The notes below the pieces were generated by a model, which was given only the letters and a program-made list of their open reading frames with translations, did no database searches and was not told the DNA's origin. From positions 2,728,001 to 2,792,000 of the forward strand of contig NZ_LT629781.1 in assembly GCF_900105685.1 (NCBI RefSeq): a stretch of DNA of 64,000 nucleotides. The letters run 5' to 3'. Positions 1-8,573 of this stretch are shown here, one piece after another. The stretch is from Verrucomicrobium sp. GAS474 (GTDB taxonomy: Bacteria; Verrucomicrobiota; Verrucomicrobiia; Methylacidiphilales; GAS474). The stretch's first letter is position 1; the number at the start of each line of letters is the position of its first letter. The position numbers and the translations under genes were made by a program.

Positions 1-116
1 GACATGTCCGCTCGTTCGGCTAGGCCCTCCTGCGTCAGGCCCGCACCGGCCCGGAGCCTTTTCAGGTTCCTTCCAAATTTGGTTGCTTGCTGGCGTCGCT
101 CGGCGGGCGTGGACAC
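1..116 (-). CDS. XRE-family HTH regulator, N-terminus only
   Basis: Reading leftward from a GTG at 116 gives a short lead and then FGRNLKRLRAGAGLTQEGLA, the first half of a Cro/CI-type helix-turn-helix (L-R...G-L-T-Q...L-A). An in-frame TAA lies just upstream (140-138) and there is no ATG in between, so GTG is the likely start; no clear ribosome site is visible. The gene runs off the left edge. It diverges from the membrane-protein gene at 212. A phage or ICE-type repressor of element genes would fit, but that is inferred from position only. Confidence 0.62.
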   Translation of the reverse strand, partial: MSTPAERRQQATKFGRNLKRLRAGAGLTQEGLAERADM

Positions 117-211
117 CTGTTCAGGTTGAGCATTTCCTTATTTCAGAACAGATGCAGGTGCTTCTGTTTTGACTCGACGTGGTACCTGCCGGGAGGTAGT
201 CCAAGTGCCGC

Positions 212-730
212 ATGGAACTTTTAAACGGCTTGTTCATTGGCGGCTTCATTTTCCTTACCTACGTCGAATGGGTCTTGGTGAAGGATCTTCGGGAGGTGGG
301 ACGGGAGAAGTACGGGTGGGTGCCAATCACCCTCGTGAAGGCTGTGCTATTGCATCTGGTGACTGTCGTCACTTTCTTCGGTTTAGCCTTCCTTTCTGGC
401 CTTGCTCGTCTTCCCGACTCAGCTTGGACTATACCCGTCATATCAATTATCGCTGTGGCGGCGATGCCGTTGACGATGCTGTGGTGGGCGTTAAAAAAAA
501 CGAATGACTGGATGTTTTCTGCCAAATCCGCGCTCGCCATTTTGCTTATCCTGCCCGCTATCCTTGGCCTGATCATCGGTGTGTGTGTCAGCTTCGGCTT
601 CTTGTTGAAATTCCTCGGCCTTGGCCGTGCGGCTGCTCCACCGAGCGGCGGAAACGGCGGCAATGCCGGACTCCCTATTGTGCAACCCCCTCCCAACTAC
701 TACGATGCGAACGGTAATCCCGTTCACTAG
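212..730 (+). CDS. Small polytopic membrane protein, unknown function
   Basis: A 172-residue protein with about four hydrophobic segments (near residues 4-22, 38-63, 70-92 and 100-130) and a proline/glycine/asparagine-rich tail from about 140. A GGGAGG ribosome site lies about 13 bases before the ATG. I recognise no family. It is the only plus-strand gene in the element portion of the window and lies between the XRE fragment and the terminator of the minus-strand operon. A membrane accessory, immunity or entry-exclusion role is possible but unsupported. Confidence 0.6.
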   Translation: MELLNGLFIGGFIFLTYVEWVLVKDLREVGREKYGWVPITLVKAVLLHLVTVVTFFGLAFLSGLARLPDSAWTIPVISIIAVAAMPLTMLWWALKKTNDWMFSAKSALAILLILPAILGLIIGVCVSFGFLLKFLGLGRAAAPPSGGNGGNAGLPIVQPPPNYYDANGNPVH

Positions 731-820
731 GTGTGACCGCCCCTAACGCCACCCTCTTTCCCCTACCGGGGGGTGGCTTACCGGGGCTTCGCGGGCTCTG
801 GCTCCCGCGATCACCCAAAC

Positions 821-847
821 AAAAACCCCCGGCCACTCGGCCGGGGG
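821..847 (-). terminator. Intrinsic terminator of the mobilization operon
   Basis: A perfect 9-bp stem, CCCCCGGCC/GGCCGGGGG with loop ACTC (826-847), is flanked at 821-825 by five A residues that read as a T tract on the minus strand. It lies 16 bases past the stop of the last operon gene (863-1255), so it ends that transcript. Confidence 0.85.
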
Positions 848-862
848 CGTGTGTCAGCGGAT

Positions 863-1255
863 TTAGTTCCGCCCGACCTCAAGCGAGGTCGGCCAGAGCG
901 AAACTCGCTTCCCGCAGATGGTCTTCCGCTTCGGCTTCGATGCCGAGGCATGGTCGGCTAGGATCGCCGCCCGCACCTCCATCGCCGCCCCGTGCGACGG
1001 GGCCGGTGACGGGGCCGTCGGCGGGGTGCCTCCGTCGCCTCCATTGTCCCCGCCGGTCGCCTCGGGAGGCGTCAGGAGCCGCTGCCAAAGAGGCTGTTGG
1101 ATCACGATGAAGACCGCCGCGAACCAAGGCCCAAAGGCCATGACCGCCCAATGGTGGGAGAGGGTGCCCCATGCGACCATCCCTATGGCTGCGAGGGATA
1201 GGTATACGATCTCACGTTTACAATTTTTCCGAATCTGACTATCGGTTAGTTTCAT
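863..1255 (-). CDS. Small membrane protein at the end of the mobilization operon
   Basis: A 130-residue protein. After a basic N-terminus (KLTDSQIRKNCKRE) come two closely spaced hydrophobic segments (about residues 15-32 and 37-55), then a glycine/proline/threonine-rich linker and a basic tail. I recognise no family. It follows the large membrane protein gene by 79 bases and precedes the operon terminator, so it is probably co-transcribed. It could be a small partner of the larger membrane protein, but that is inferred from order alone. Confidence 0.6.
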   Translation of the reverse strand: MKLTDSQIRKNCKREIVYLSLAAIGMVAWGTLSHHWAVMAFGPWFAAVFIVIQQPLWQRLLTPPEATGGDNGGDGGTPPTAPSPAPSHGAAMEVRAAILADHASASKPKRKTICGKRVSLWPTSLEVGRN

Positions 1256-1334
1256 AGTTGTTCCTTTCTTTTTTTCTCACGCAGCCCCTCCGCGCCACAG
1301 CGCCAGACGGCACCGTGTGGGATGGGAAATTGGG

Positions 1335-3311
1335 TTAGTCGGTCTGGCGGCGGGCCGGATTCCGAGGGGGCGGATTGAACCCCGCCGAGGGCGTCGTCTG
1401 CCCCGTGGTGGAGCCGTCGGAATGGCGACGGCCATGCTCTCCGGCCCCGCTCGACGGCGTGGAGCCGCCGCCGCCGGAGTGACCTCCAGTCAGCCAGCTT
1501 CCCGCCGTGGACGGCCCCGAGGTGCCGCCCGCCCCGGAGGCTTTTCCCGCATACCAATCGCCGAGGGCGAGGCCGCCAGTGACGAGGACGGCGGCGACCG
1601 TCGGAATCGAGGTCAACGCCAAAATCCAGATGTAAAGCGATTGATCGACCCCCGCAATCCACGACGTGAGGGAGAAGACCGAGGTGCTTCCGGTGGATGC
1701 CGTTGCCGTCAGACTATTCAACGCGGCGGTCGCTAAATAGACCGCCAGCACAGCGGCCACCGTCTGACTCAGGACGACGACGACGATGCCCTTGATGATC
1801 GTGACGGGCGACCCGAAGAGGCCAGCCGACGCCAACCAGATTGCTCCGGAGGCACAGCTAAGTGGGATCATCCAGACCCCCACAACGATATATCCAAGGG
1901 TCCCGTTTAGAGCGATTTGCAGGAGATTATTCTCTTTGCCCATCGACGGCTGAGGCAGCCAGCGCATTGCCTGTGAGACCTCGAGGACCATGTTTTGGCC
2001 GGGGCCGTCGGGAGCTAAGTACCCGCTGGTGTAGATCATCGGTGCAAGGCTCCCCGTCGCCGATTTCATATCGATGTCGCTCCGAACCTGCTCTCTGACA
2101 GAGCTGAAACCGTAGTCATACAGCCGACCGTAGATCGTTGCAGCGGCTTGCTGCATCGCACTCGGATCGGACGCCGCAGCCCGCGCCGCCGTGGCGACGG
2201 CTTTTGCTGTTTCCTGCGGCGTCGAAGTCGATTCCGAGGGGGAGAACGAGGACGATGAAGAGGAGGACGCCGCCACGGAGACTTGCGAAAACGCCCGATC
2301 AAAGACGCCCTGATAACGAGCCAAGAGAGCGGCGGAGTCAACGTCTGTGCCCTCCATCTTGAGCAGCGCCCCGACGACGGCGGCGCTCGTCCGAACGCCT
2401 CCCTCGGCGGTCGCCTCCAAGGTGGCCGACCTCGTCTGGCAATAGAAATCGAGCGTGTCGCTTTGCGTCGTCGAACCCGACGACCCCGCCCCAGAGGGGG
2501 CCGACGTGTACCCCGTCAGGCTGTCCACGGAGGAGAGGAAGACCCTCGGCCAGAGGCCGCTACTAAAGAGGAGGATCACGGCACCCGCAACCATCGCGGT
2601 CCAAGAGATCCACTCCTGCGGCGGAGCCTTATGGGACGCGATCCTCGAGCCGGTGACGCCGCCCGACGCCAAGGCGACGGCGGCGAGCAAGACCCAAACC
2701 GAGGTGCGGCACCGTCCGCCGATGGTCCCGGTTGCGCCGGTCGAAAAGTCATGGAGGGCGCTGGCGATCAACACGAAGACCGAGGATGAAACCTGCGTCG
2801 AGGTGATGTCGCCGGGGGTCGCCCACGACTGGATCGCGCTGAACGACGGCGTGAGGGACGAGAAGGCTTGGGGGAAGATCTGCGAGTCCGGTGCCACGCC
2901 CTCGTCGGTGCCATCGGAGGCGGAGATGACGCCGGAGCCGTCACCGTTCCATGACGCCGAGGCGGTCCCGGCGCTGAAGCCGAAGACGAGGAGGCCGATG
3001 AGCCAGAGCGACTGGGTGGCGCGTTTGCCGGATCTCAAAAATCGAAGGTAGACCGCATTCGGACTGTTGTACTCTTGCGCAGCCTTCAACTCTTTGGCCT
3101 TCCGCTCGTCCTCCCGTTTCAACCAAGCCTCACGAGCCTGAATCTTGTCCTCTTCCTGTTGGCGTTTGTATTCTTTGTACTTTAAAAAATACGCGGCTTC
3201 GCCTGCCTCCCGATTAAAATCGGATATGTAAAATTCAGCGGCGTCTTCCTCGTCCCTGTACGTCCCCAGCCTCTTCATGCGAGCGCAGTAATCGTCAAAA
3301 TTTAGCATCAT
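1335..3311 (-). CDS. Large multi-spanning membrane protein of the element
   Basis: A 658-residue protein. Residues 1-95 are charged and probably helical (KEYKRQQEEDKIQAREAW). A hydrophobic segment at about 101-119 ends in an Ala-rich stretch that could be a cleavage site or an anchor. Further segments lie near 168-255. A serine-rich spacer follows, then three strong segments in the last third (for example GIVVVVLSQTVAAVLAVYLA) and a Gly/Ser/Pro-rich tail. This layout resembles TrbL/VirB6/TraG-N-type conjugation channel proteins, but I see no diagnostic motif. It sits in the mobilization operon downstream of the relaxase. Family assignment is open. Confidence 0.65.
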   Translation of the reverse strand: MMLNFDDYCARMKRLGTYRDEEDAAEFYISDFNREAGEAAYFLKYKEYKRQQEEDKIQAREAWLKREDERKAKELKAAQEYNSPNAVYLRFLRSGKRATQSLWLIGLLVFGFSAGTASASWNGDGSGVISASDGTDEGVAPDSQIFPQAFSSLTPSFSAIQSWATPGDITSTQVSSSVFVLIASALHDFSTGATGTIGGRCRTSVWVLLAAVALASGGVTGSRIASHKAPPQEWISWTAMVAGAVILLFSSGLWPRVFLSSVDSLTGYTSAPSGAGSSGSTTQSDTLDFYCQTRSATLEATAEGGVRTSAAVVGALLKMEGTDVDSAALLARYQGVFDRAFSQVSVAASSSSSSSFSPSESTSTPQETAKAVATAARAAASDPSAMQQAAATIYGRLYDYGFSSVREQVRSDIDMKSATGSLAPMIYTSGYLAPDGPGQNMVLEVSQAMRWLPQPSMGKENNLLQIALNGTLGYIVVGVWMIPLSCASGAIWLASAGLFGSPVTIIKGIVVVVLSQTVAAVLAVYLATAALNSLTATASTGSTSVFSLTSWIAGVDQSLYIWILALTSIPTVAAVLVTGGLALGDWYAGKASGAGGTSGPSTAGSWLTGGHSGGGGSTPSSGAGEHGRRHSDGSTTGQTTPSAGFNPPPRNPARRQTD

Positions 3312-3368
3312 AATTTTCTTTCTTTAGTTTTTGGCCGGAGGTCTGCAATAGCGCCTCCGGCCCTGTGT

Positions 3369-4331
3369 TTATCGAACTTCGATCTGTGCAGAGGGGGTCT
3401 GCACAGGGTGTGCACAGCTGTGCATTTCCGGCTCGGCGATGGCGACCGCCACCGCATCGATGTGCCCCGGGATCTCGTCGTCTGCTTCTCCGTCGTCTGC
3501 CCAACCCACGGCCTGATGGCTCGATTCCCGTCCTTGCCGCCGGAGCCGGACGCCCGTCCAGCCGACCAACTGCTCCCCATTCCAGCGTGTGCGGACCTTG
3601 CGAACGTCTCTTACCCCGGAGAACGCCGATTCCATCGCGGTCGAGATGAGGGGTTCCAAAGCCTTCTCCGGGCGGAGGTCGTTGGGGTGATCCTCGCGCC
3701 AGAGGTTGACCAAGGCTTTTGACGGGACAAAGGCACCCACAGGAGAATGAGTCCATCTTGCGACCTCCAACTCCCGCCAATGCCCTAGTCGAGCTGGGAG
3801 CCATGCCGCCCCCTCTACATCGTTCTTTTTCTTCGGCCAGGACTTCGCGGCCATGACTTTCATGAACTCAGCTGCGAGCTTGTGCGGCTGGATCGGCACC
3901 GGGGCGTCCGTGCATTGAGCGCTCCAGAAGGAAGCTGCCTCTTCGCAAATCCGGTAGACCTCCTCGTCGGTGATGGAGACGAGATCGTCGCTTTCCTCGA
4001 TGTAGATCGACCATCCCCTAGATGGAGGATCATACGACAAGAGCGCAGCCCGGAGGATGACCTCGGCAGCCCGGGCGACGTTGACAGCCCGGACTGTTGG
4101 CTTAGTGCTTGTCTCTATCACTCCCTTTATCTTCTTCTCTTTCGTTTTGACCGTTATGAGGAAGATGTTTCCTCGAGAGGGAGGCAGCGTCGGGGCATGT
4201 GGAATGTAACCCTCCGGCACATAAGGCAGGCTGTCGAAGGCGCAGACACGATTCCACTGAATGGTATGGATCTCCTCCTTCCGCCGGAGTGTCAGTTCCC
4301 GCGTTGCAGCGATGATCGGGATTAAGCTCAT
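3369..4331 (-). CDS. Unknown protein encoded in the mobilization operon
   Basis: A 320-residue soluble protein starting MSLIPIIAATRELTL. I chose the ATG at 4331 because it overlaps the previous stop as ATGA and is preceded by AAAGGGA; an upstream in-frame extension is arginine/serine-rich and looks non-coding. No family is recognised and no membrane segment is seen. The C-terminal third is rich in charged residues. Position directly after relaxase genes suggests a transfer or replication accessory role, but nothing in the sequence shows it. Confidence 0.65.
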   Translation of the reverse strand: MSLIPIIAATRELTLRRKEEIHTIQWNRVCAFDSLPYVPEGYIPHAPTLPPSRGNIFLITVKTKEKKIKGVIETSTKPTVRAVNVARAAEVILRAALLSYDPPSRGWSIYIEESDDLVSITDEEVYRICEEAASFWSAQCTDAPVPIQPHKLAAEFMKVMAAKSWPKKKNDVEGAAWLPARLGHWRELEVARWTHSPVGAFVPSKALVNLWREDHPNDLRPEKALEPLISTAMESAFSGVRDVRKVRTRWNGEQLVGWTGVRLRRQGRESSHQAVGWADDGEADDEIPGHIDAVAVAIAEPEMHSCAHPVQTPSAQIEVR

Positions 4332-4528
4332 AGTGTCCCTTTCTTTGCTCTTCGGGCTTGAATCCCGCGTCCTAGCCCCTGAGCGAACCGACGAAGCCGA
4401 ATGGCGTCCTCGGCCTCCGCCCTCGTCATGACGAGGCCAAAGCAAACCACCATCTCCTCCTCGAGGTGGGGGTAGGCTTGGGCGGCCTGATCGGGCGTGA
4501 GGGCGTCCCATTCTTGATCCTTATTCAT
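4328..4528 (-). CDS. 66-residue unknown protein between relaxase and downstream gene
   Basis: A very small gene joined on both sides by 4-base ATGA overlaps: its start overlaps the relaxase stop (4525-4528) and its stop overlaps the next start (4328-4331). The protein starts MNKDQEWDALTPDQAAQAYP, is acidic in its first half and ends in a basic segment (GLGRGIQARRAKKG). The overlaps are the main evidence that it is translated. No function is recognised. Confidence 0.62.
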   Translation of the reverse strand: MNKDQEWDALTPDQAAQAYPHLEEEMVVCFGLVMTRAEAEDAIRLRRFAQGLGRGIQARRAKKGTL

Positions 4529-6195
4529 AGATCCTTCTCCTTGTTGCCGAGATCGATCTTCGGCGTCTTTTTCACCTTCGGTTTGCCATCGTCGCCAACC
4601 TCCGTCGCGGCTCCCGCGTCGAAGTCCGAACCCTTCAACCATGACGCAAGGTCGAACGCCGTCTTGGCCCACCCGAGGCCGGGGATGAAGCGGCACCCGA
4701 TGGACAACGCGGCGCTCATCGCAATCTGCTTTGAAACGGTTTTAGCAACCGTTTCAATGGCGCTGTTCGCGGAGTTGCCATCTAGGAGCATCTTCGCCAG
4801 CTGGTACTTCGCTTTGAGTTTTTGCGCCTTCTTGAACGCAGCCTTGGCCTTGCGGGCGGCGGCATCTTCTTCGGCGACCTTGCGAGCGCGTGCTTTCGCG
4901 GCGGCCTCTCCATGAGGCAGCGTTGGCATCGGCATCGGCCCCTTCGAGGTGGACGTCGCCTTGTCGGTCTTCGCCTTCTCCGCCTTGGCCTTTTCGGCCA
5001 GGGCGTCGGCATCCTTACGCGCTTTTTCTGCGAGCCGGTGCGCCTCGGGATCGTGTCGGCGGGGCAGGTCTCCCTGCACGCCGAAGACATGGATTTTGGG
5101 CTTGGCGTCGTCAATGAGGGGATCAGCGCCGCCGCGTAATTCGGATGCGCCGCCGTCGCCGCCGCTCCCACTCCGGCGCTTCCCGGCGGTCGGCGTCATG
5201 AAGACCTCCGGCGTCGAGAGCGAGGGGATTCCGCTCGCCCGGAGCCGGTCGAAACGGAATCGCTCGCCGTCAACAGTGAGGGTCGGGTTGAGACGAAAGC
5301 CTCCGGCTTTCGTCGTCGCCTTGATCGTCAGGCGACCCGACGCCTTGAGGGCATCGATGCCCTCGGCGTCGATCTTCTCGGCGAGCCGGACGAGGGCGTC
5401 GTCGTGGCGAGAGAGTGCCGCCGACCGAACGGCGGCGACCTTCTCCGCATGGGTGCCGCTGTTCGGGCTGATTGGTCCCGGCATTGGCGTCTGCGTGACA
5501 GTGGCTCCATCGTCGTTGATGTCAGCCCCCTTCGATTTCGGGGCTTTCTCTTTTCCGATTGTTAGGTCGTTTCGGTCAGGATCACCCTTCCCCGGTTCGA
5601 CCCCCACGGCCCACTTCATACGCTGAAGGCCCTTCAGTTTCTCGGGGCGGATGTCGAGGCACTTGCCCGTTTCCGGGTCGTAATTCGACGTGGCGTGGTG
5701 GCTGTGATGGGCCTCCGTATTAAGGTGCGTTCCGGCAACCCACGGAGAGTTTGGCGCAAGCTGATCCGCTAACAGCGGATCGTTTTCCGCGAGGATGTCG
5801 GCGGCCAAAGCCTTGTACTCTTCCTGTGTCGTCATCCCCTCCACCCGTTCGACGACCGAGCGGGTGAAGGGGTCGAGGTCGGACAGGTCGAGGTCGGGGC
5901 CAACGGCGGTTGCCTCGGCTTCTCGCCAAGCATCGAGACGGCGGGAATAAGCGTCCCAGCGTTCGAGGGACAACCCATCATGCCGAACTTCCCGGCCCTT
6001 GATGTCGGGCCGAAAAGCGGCGAACGCACGGACATTCTCGTCCGGCGTCGGGGTCACCTGACCATATCCCTTGAGGTCGCCGCGTGCCTCGCATTTGGTC
6101 CCTTTTTTTCCAAGGATGTAGGCGATGTTCCGGGCGGCATCGCCGCCCTTCCAGCATCGCACGATCATTTTCGGGAGCGGGGGGAGGGTCGTCAT
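4525..6195 (-). CDS. Putative relaxase (mobilization nuclease)
   Basis: A 556-residue protein. The N-terminus (MIVRCWKGGDAARNIAYILG) matches the style of MobA/VirD2-type relaxases, which start with a short strand and a helix ending in Y-x-x-G. Near residues 155-175, THLNTEAHHSHHATS has the spacing of the metal-binding three-histidine motif (HxN/D...HxH). The expected catalytic tyrosine cannot be fixed by eye. From about 370 on the protein is Lys/Ala-rich and probably coiled, with a hydrophobic stretch near 490-535. It follows the MobC-like gene with a TAATG overlap, which supports a relaxosome role. The family (possibly a divergent MOB type) is uncertain. Confidence 0.6.
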   Translation of the reverse strand: MTTLPPLPKMIVRCWKGGDAARNIAYILGKKGTKCEARGDLKGYGQVTPTPDENVRAFAAFRPDIKGREVRHDGLSLERWDAYSRRLDAWREAEATAVGPDLDLSDLDPFTRSVVERVEGMTTQEEYKALAADILAENDPLLADQLAPNSPWVAGTHLNTEAHHSHHATSNYDPETGKCLDIRPEKLKGLQRMKWAVGVEPGKGDPDRNDLTIGKEKAPKSKGADINDDGATVTQTPMPGPISPNSGTHAEKVAAVRSAALSRHDDALVRLAEKIDAEGIDALKASGRLTIKATTKAGGFRLNPTLTVDGERFRFDRLRASGIPSLSTPEVFMTPTAGKRRSGSGGDGGASELRGGADPLIDDAKPKIHVFGVQGDLPRRHDPEAHRLAEKARKDADALAEKAKAEKAKTDKATSTSKGPMPMPTLPHGEAAAKARARKVAEEDAAARKAKAAFKKAQKLKAKYQLAKMLLDGNSANSAIETVAKTVSKQIAMSAALSIGCRFIPGLGWAKTAFDLASWLKGSDFDAGAATEVGDDGKPKVKKTPKIDLGNKEKDL

Positions 6196-7154
6196 TATTT
6201 ATTCCCCCTCGTCGCGTTGATCGAGTCGACAAGTGCCTCGACGCGCTCGACCAACTCCGGGGCTACAGCCCCGGAGTGCAGCGCGGCAAGGCTTTGATTC
6301 AGGAGGTTCCCAACGCGGCGAATTTCCCCAACCGCCGCGACCAGCGCGACAGCGTCGAGGCCGACGATGTCGCAGAAATACCACGCTGCAACGACTGCCG
6401 CCCGCTGGCGCGGCGGCAGCTTCATGATGTCTTTGGCGAGAGCCCGAGGAACACGGAATGTCACCGCGACAGTCGAGCGTTCTGCCTCCGGCGCGTGCCG
6501 CTGGCGGCCCTTATCACGGGCCTTACGGGCGGCGGCAAGCACGCCAGCCCGCGCTGCTTTCGCCTCCGCCGTAAGCGGAGGACGACCCCGCTTCCGCTTT
6601 TCCGGCGCGGGGGAGTCCGGCGCATTGTTATTTGCGGGGGCCTGATCCTTATTTTCCGACGCGGGGGGGATGTCCGCGTATTTGATATGGGCGGGGGTGA
6701 TGTCCGGAATTATCGGCGCAGGGGTTAAGTCCGCGTTATTATTTGAGCCAGCTACGCGCTCAGCCCCCCGCACCTCTGGTGCTGTGGTCTGGCGCTCGTC
6801 GGCTTCGCCTCCGCTGGCAGGGGACGGCTTCGCCTCTCCCCTTGACCCCTCAGAGGGGGACGATGTCCCCCCATCCCCCTCTGCCTCCGCCTTGTGGGCG
6901 TCGGCATGGCCTAGCTCGGCCTCCCCGGCGGCAGGAGCGCCATGTGGGTGCAAGGCCGCGTCCGGGACGACGACCGCGCCGACCGGAGGGTTCCCCGCGA
7001 GACGATCAAGGAGGCGACGGCGAGCCTCATCCCCGGTGATTTTCTCGCCATCGCGGAGAGCCGCGAGACGCACTTTTTCGATGTCCGCGCCGGATGGTTC
7101 GACGACCCCGTCGTCGAGCCGGACGCCGGGGTCTTGGTTCCGAAAGAAGGCCAT
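6195..7154 (-). CDS. MobC-like relaxosome accessory protein
   Basis: A 319-residue protein starting MAFFRNQDPGVRLDDG. The start at 7154 is fixed by a 1-base TAATG overlap with the preceding gene; a longer upstream frame is Arg/Ser-rich and non-coding in character. A low-complexity middle contains an AT-hook-like KRKRGRPP. The C-terminus has STVAVTFRVP followed by EIRRVGNLLNQSLAALHSG, close to the MobC pattern (I-x-x-x-G-N-L-N-Q-x-A...L-x-x-G). MobC proteins help the relaxase open oriT DNA. Its stop overlaps the relaxase start. Confidence is higher for the C-terminal domain than for the rest. Confidence 0.65.
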   Translation of the reverse strand: MAFFRNQDPGVRLDDGVVEPSGADIEKVRLAALRDGEKITGDEARRRLLDRLAGNPPVGAVVVPDAALHPHGAPAAGEAELGHADAHKAEAEGDGGTSSPSEGSRGEAKPSPASGGEADERQTTAPEVRGAERVAGSNNNADLTPAPIIPDITPAHIKYADIPPASENKDQAPANNNAPDSPAPEKRKRGRPPLTAEAKAARAGVLAAARKARDKGRQRHAPEAERSTVAVTFRVPRALAKDIMKLPPRQRAAVVAAWYFCDIVGLDAVALVAAVGEIRRVGNLLNQSLAALHSGAVAPELVERVEALVDSINATRGNK

Positions 7155-7399
7155 TACTTTGCCCTCCGAGGCAGCACCTCTTCGATATTCAAAAAGACCT
7201 CCCGTAGCCGTGAGTCTCGTGAACCACGAATGGGGATAACGACCGAAATAAGCCACCCCCAAGCGCACGACCGTACGCCGAGGTGGTAGCTGTTCCGACC
7301 GTGTCGAGCGACAGCTAGTGCGGCGAAGGTTGAGGCCGCATCCGAATAGTCCTCCGCGTCGATGTGGGCGCGGAAGCCCTCGCATTTGAACTTTCTCAT
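7154..7399 (-). CDS. 81-residue element protein, unknown
   Basis: Starts MRKFKCEGFRAHIDAEDYSD at 7399 with an ATGA overlap to the previous gene and ends in a TAATG overlap with the MobC-like gene. The pattern F-x-A-x-x-x-x-E-D-Y-x-D-A-A-x-x-F-A is common in short proteins of mobile elements with no known biochemical role. The arrangement supports real translation. Nothing else can be assigned. Confidence 0.6.
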   Translation of the reverse strand: MRKFKCEGFRAHIDAEDYSDAASTFAALAVARHGRNSYHLGVRSCAWGWLISVVIPIRGSRDSRLREVFLNIEEVLPRRAK

Positions 7400-7875
7400 C
7401 GGCTGGCTCCAAGACCGAGCCACCCGCTCTTCTTAGGTTGTTCCGTGACGACCGGGGCGACGACCTCGGCGACCTCGGCCAAAAGGACCGGCGCGGCCTC
7501 GACGACGGGCGCGGCAACGACCTCCGGCTCTTGGGCGACGGCGACCTCGGCGATGAGGGGGGAATTAGTCGCCGCCGTCGATGGTGACGCCACACGCGGT
7601 TTGCGCGTCCGTTTCGCGTCGGCGACGTGTTCGGCGGCTCGTAGGATTGTCCTCACTCCCTGCGGTTCCTCGAGGCGGGCGATGAAGCGTTCCGCCGCTT
7701 TCTTAGCCGCCTTGGCTTCGTCTTTGCGGTACTCCTCCACGGCTGCTTCGAGGGCTGCCTCGAGGTCGGCGGCGAGGTCCGCGACGACGGCCTCAGCGAG
7801 CCGGGAATCCGCGAAGACGCGGGACACCGGCGCGACGATTCCCGGACGATACTGATCTAGAAGAGCAGCGATCAT
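7396..7875 (-). CDS. Alanine/valine-rich element protein, unknown
   Basis: A 159-residue protein starting MIAALLDQYRPGIVAPVS. Residues 30-75 are a strongly helical Ala/Glu/Lys stretch, and the last third is a low-complexity Val/Ala/Pro/Glu tract before a basic end. The start at 7875 overlaps the previous stop (ATGA), and the longer upstream frame is Arg-rich and not gene-like. No family is recognised. It lies immediately after the leader gene of the operon. Confidence 0.58.
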   Translation of the reverse strand: MIAALLDQYRPGIVAPVSRVFADSRLAEAVVADLAADLEAALEAAVEEYRKDEAKAAKKAAERFIARLEEPQGVRTILRAAEHVADAKRTRKPRVASPSTAATNSPLIAEVAVAQEPEVVAAPVVEAAPVLLAEVAEVVAPVVTEQPKKSGWLGLGASR

Positions 7876-8246
7876 GAAGCCCTTTCGCTCTGGCGCAGGG
7901 CGCGGGCTTTGGACTTGAAACGTTCGTCCGCCGGAAGACCCGGAAGCAGATGACCCTCTCGCTCGAGCCTGTCGATAAAGCGGTTGACGGCCTCTTCGCT
8001 GTAGAGGGCTGTGCTTCCTTTTCCGCCGCCGACGGCGGCGACCAACCATTTGTGGTGCGTGCCTTCGTCGAACCGTTTCGATTTGTGGTCGAAGCAGTAG
8101 TTAACAATCGTCTCGCGGCAGTAGAGGCGACGGAGCCCGGAGTGCGCGACGTTTAGGCGGTTGTATTCCGTCCCTGAAGGGGGAGGGGGCGCAAGATGCG
8201 CTTTTGAGAGGCGGGAGCAATCCGTCTCGTGAATCGGTGGGGCCAT
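7872..8246 (-). CDS. Small DNA-binding-like protein, first gene of the operon
   Basis: A 124-residue protein with no membrane segment. The central part (CRETIVNYCFDHKSKRF) and the end (LYSEEAVNRFIDRLEREG) resemble the compact helical DNA-binding folds of excisionases or operon regulators, but no diagnostic motif is certain. As the first gene of the mobilization operon and the nearest gene to the integrase, an excisionase or regulator role is plausible by position only. The start ATG at 8246 has a weak ribosome site. Confidence 0.55.
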   Translation of the reverse strand: MAPPIHETDCSRLSKAHLAPPPPSGTEYNRLNVAHSGLRRLYCRETIVNYCFDHKSKRFDEGTHHKWLVAAVGGGKGSTALYSEEAVNRFIDRLEREGHLLPGLPADERFKSKARALRQSERAS

Positions 8247-8573
8247 AGCAGCGAGTCGACTAGCCCTGTGTTGACAGGGTCTAGGGCTCGCCGCTCTCGC
8301 TCCCTTTACAGGGCGACCGCAGCCACATTGCCGAGGGTTTCACCCTCGGTCACCTCCACCGCTTTCGCGGCAACCCACAAATCCGTTGGACGGGGGGAGA
8401 CTGTGCCCCACCGGTTGGACTCCTGCCCTTATGGGCTGCCGGAGCGCCGGTGATGTGCGTAATCTGATTGATTTTGGCAAAAAAGGCAATGCCTTTTTGC
8501 TTGTTTCTTGTTGTGCTAGGGCCTAAAAGCTCGCAAGTCCTTGTCCGCTTAACGAGTTGCGGAGGGTAAAAAA
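8247..8573. other. 327-base non-coding stretch with hairpins, possible oriT or regulatory region
   Basis: No convincing ORF. It holds an 8-bp hairpin CCGAGGGT/ACCCTCGG at 8331-8349, a CCCTGT/ACAGGG repeat near 8267-8282, and G- and C-runs around 8390-8425 that can pair. It separates the mobilization operon promoter from the end of the integrase gene. An oriT, an operon promoter or a small RNA would fit, and the sequence alone does not choose between them. Confidence 0.4.
8477..8500 (-). terminator. Hairpin downstream of the integrase gene
   Basis: GCAAAAAAGGCA followed by ATGCCTTTTTGC forms an imperfect 11-12-bp palindrome about 75 bases past the integrase stop. The A and T runs inside the arms could give a terminator on either strand, though there is no separate T tract. 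Confidence 0.4.

Noticed and set aside
6195-7595. Longer start for the MobC-like protein
   Set aside because: The extra N-terminus is Arg/Ser/Pro-rich, overlaps other genes and has no ribosome site. The start at 7154 shares the TAATG coupling seen elsewhere in the operon.
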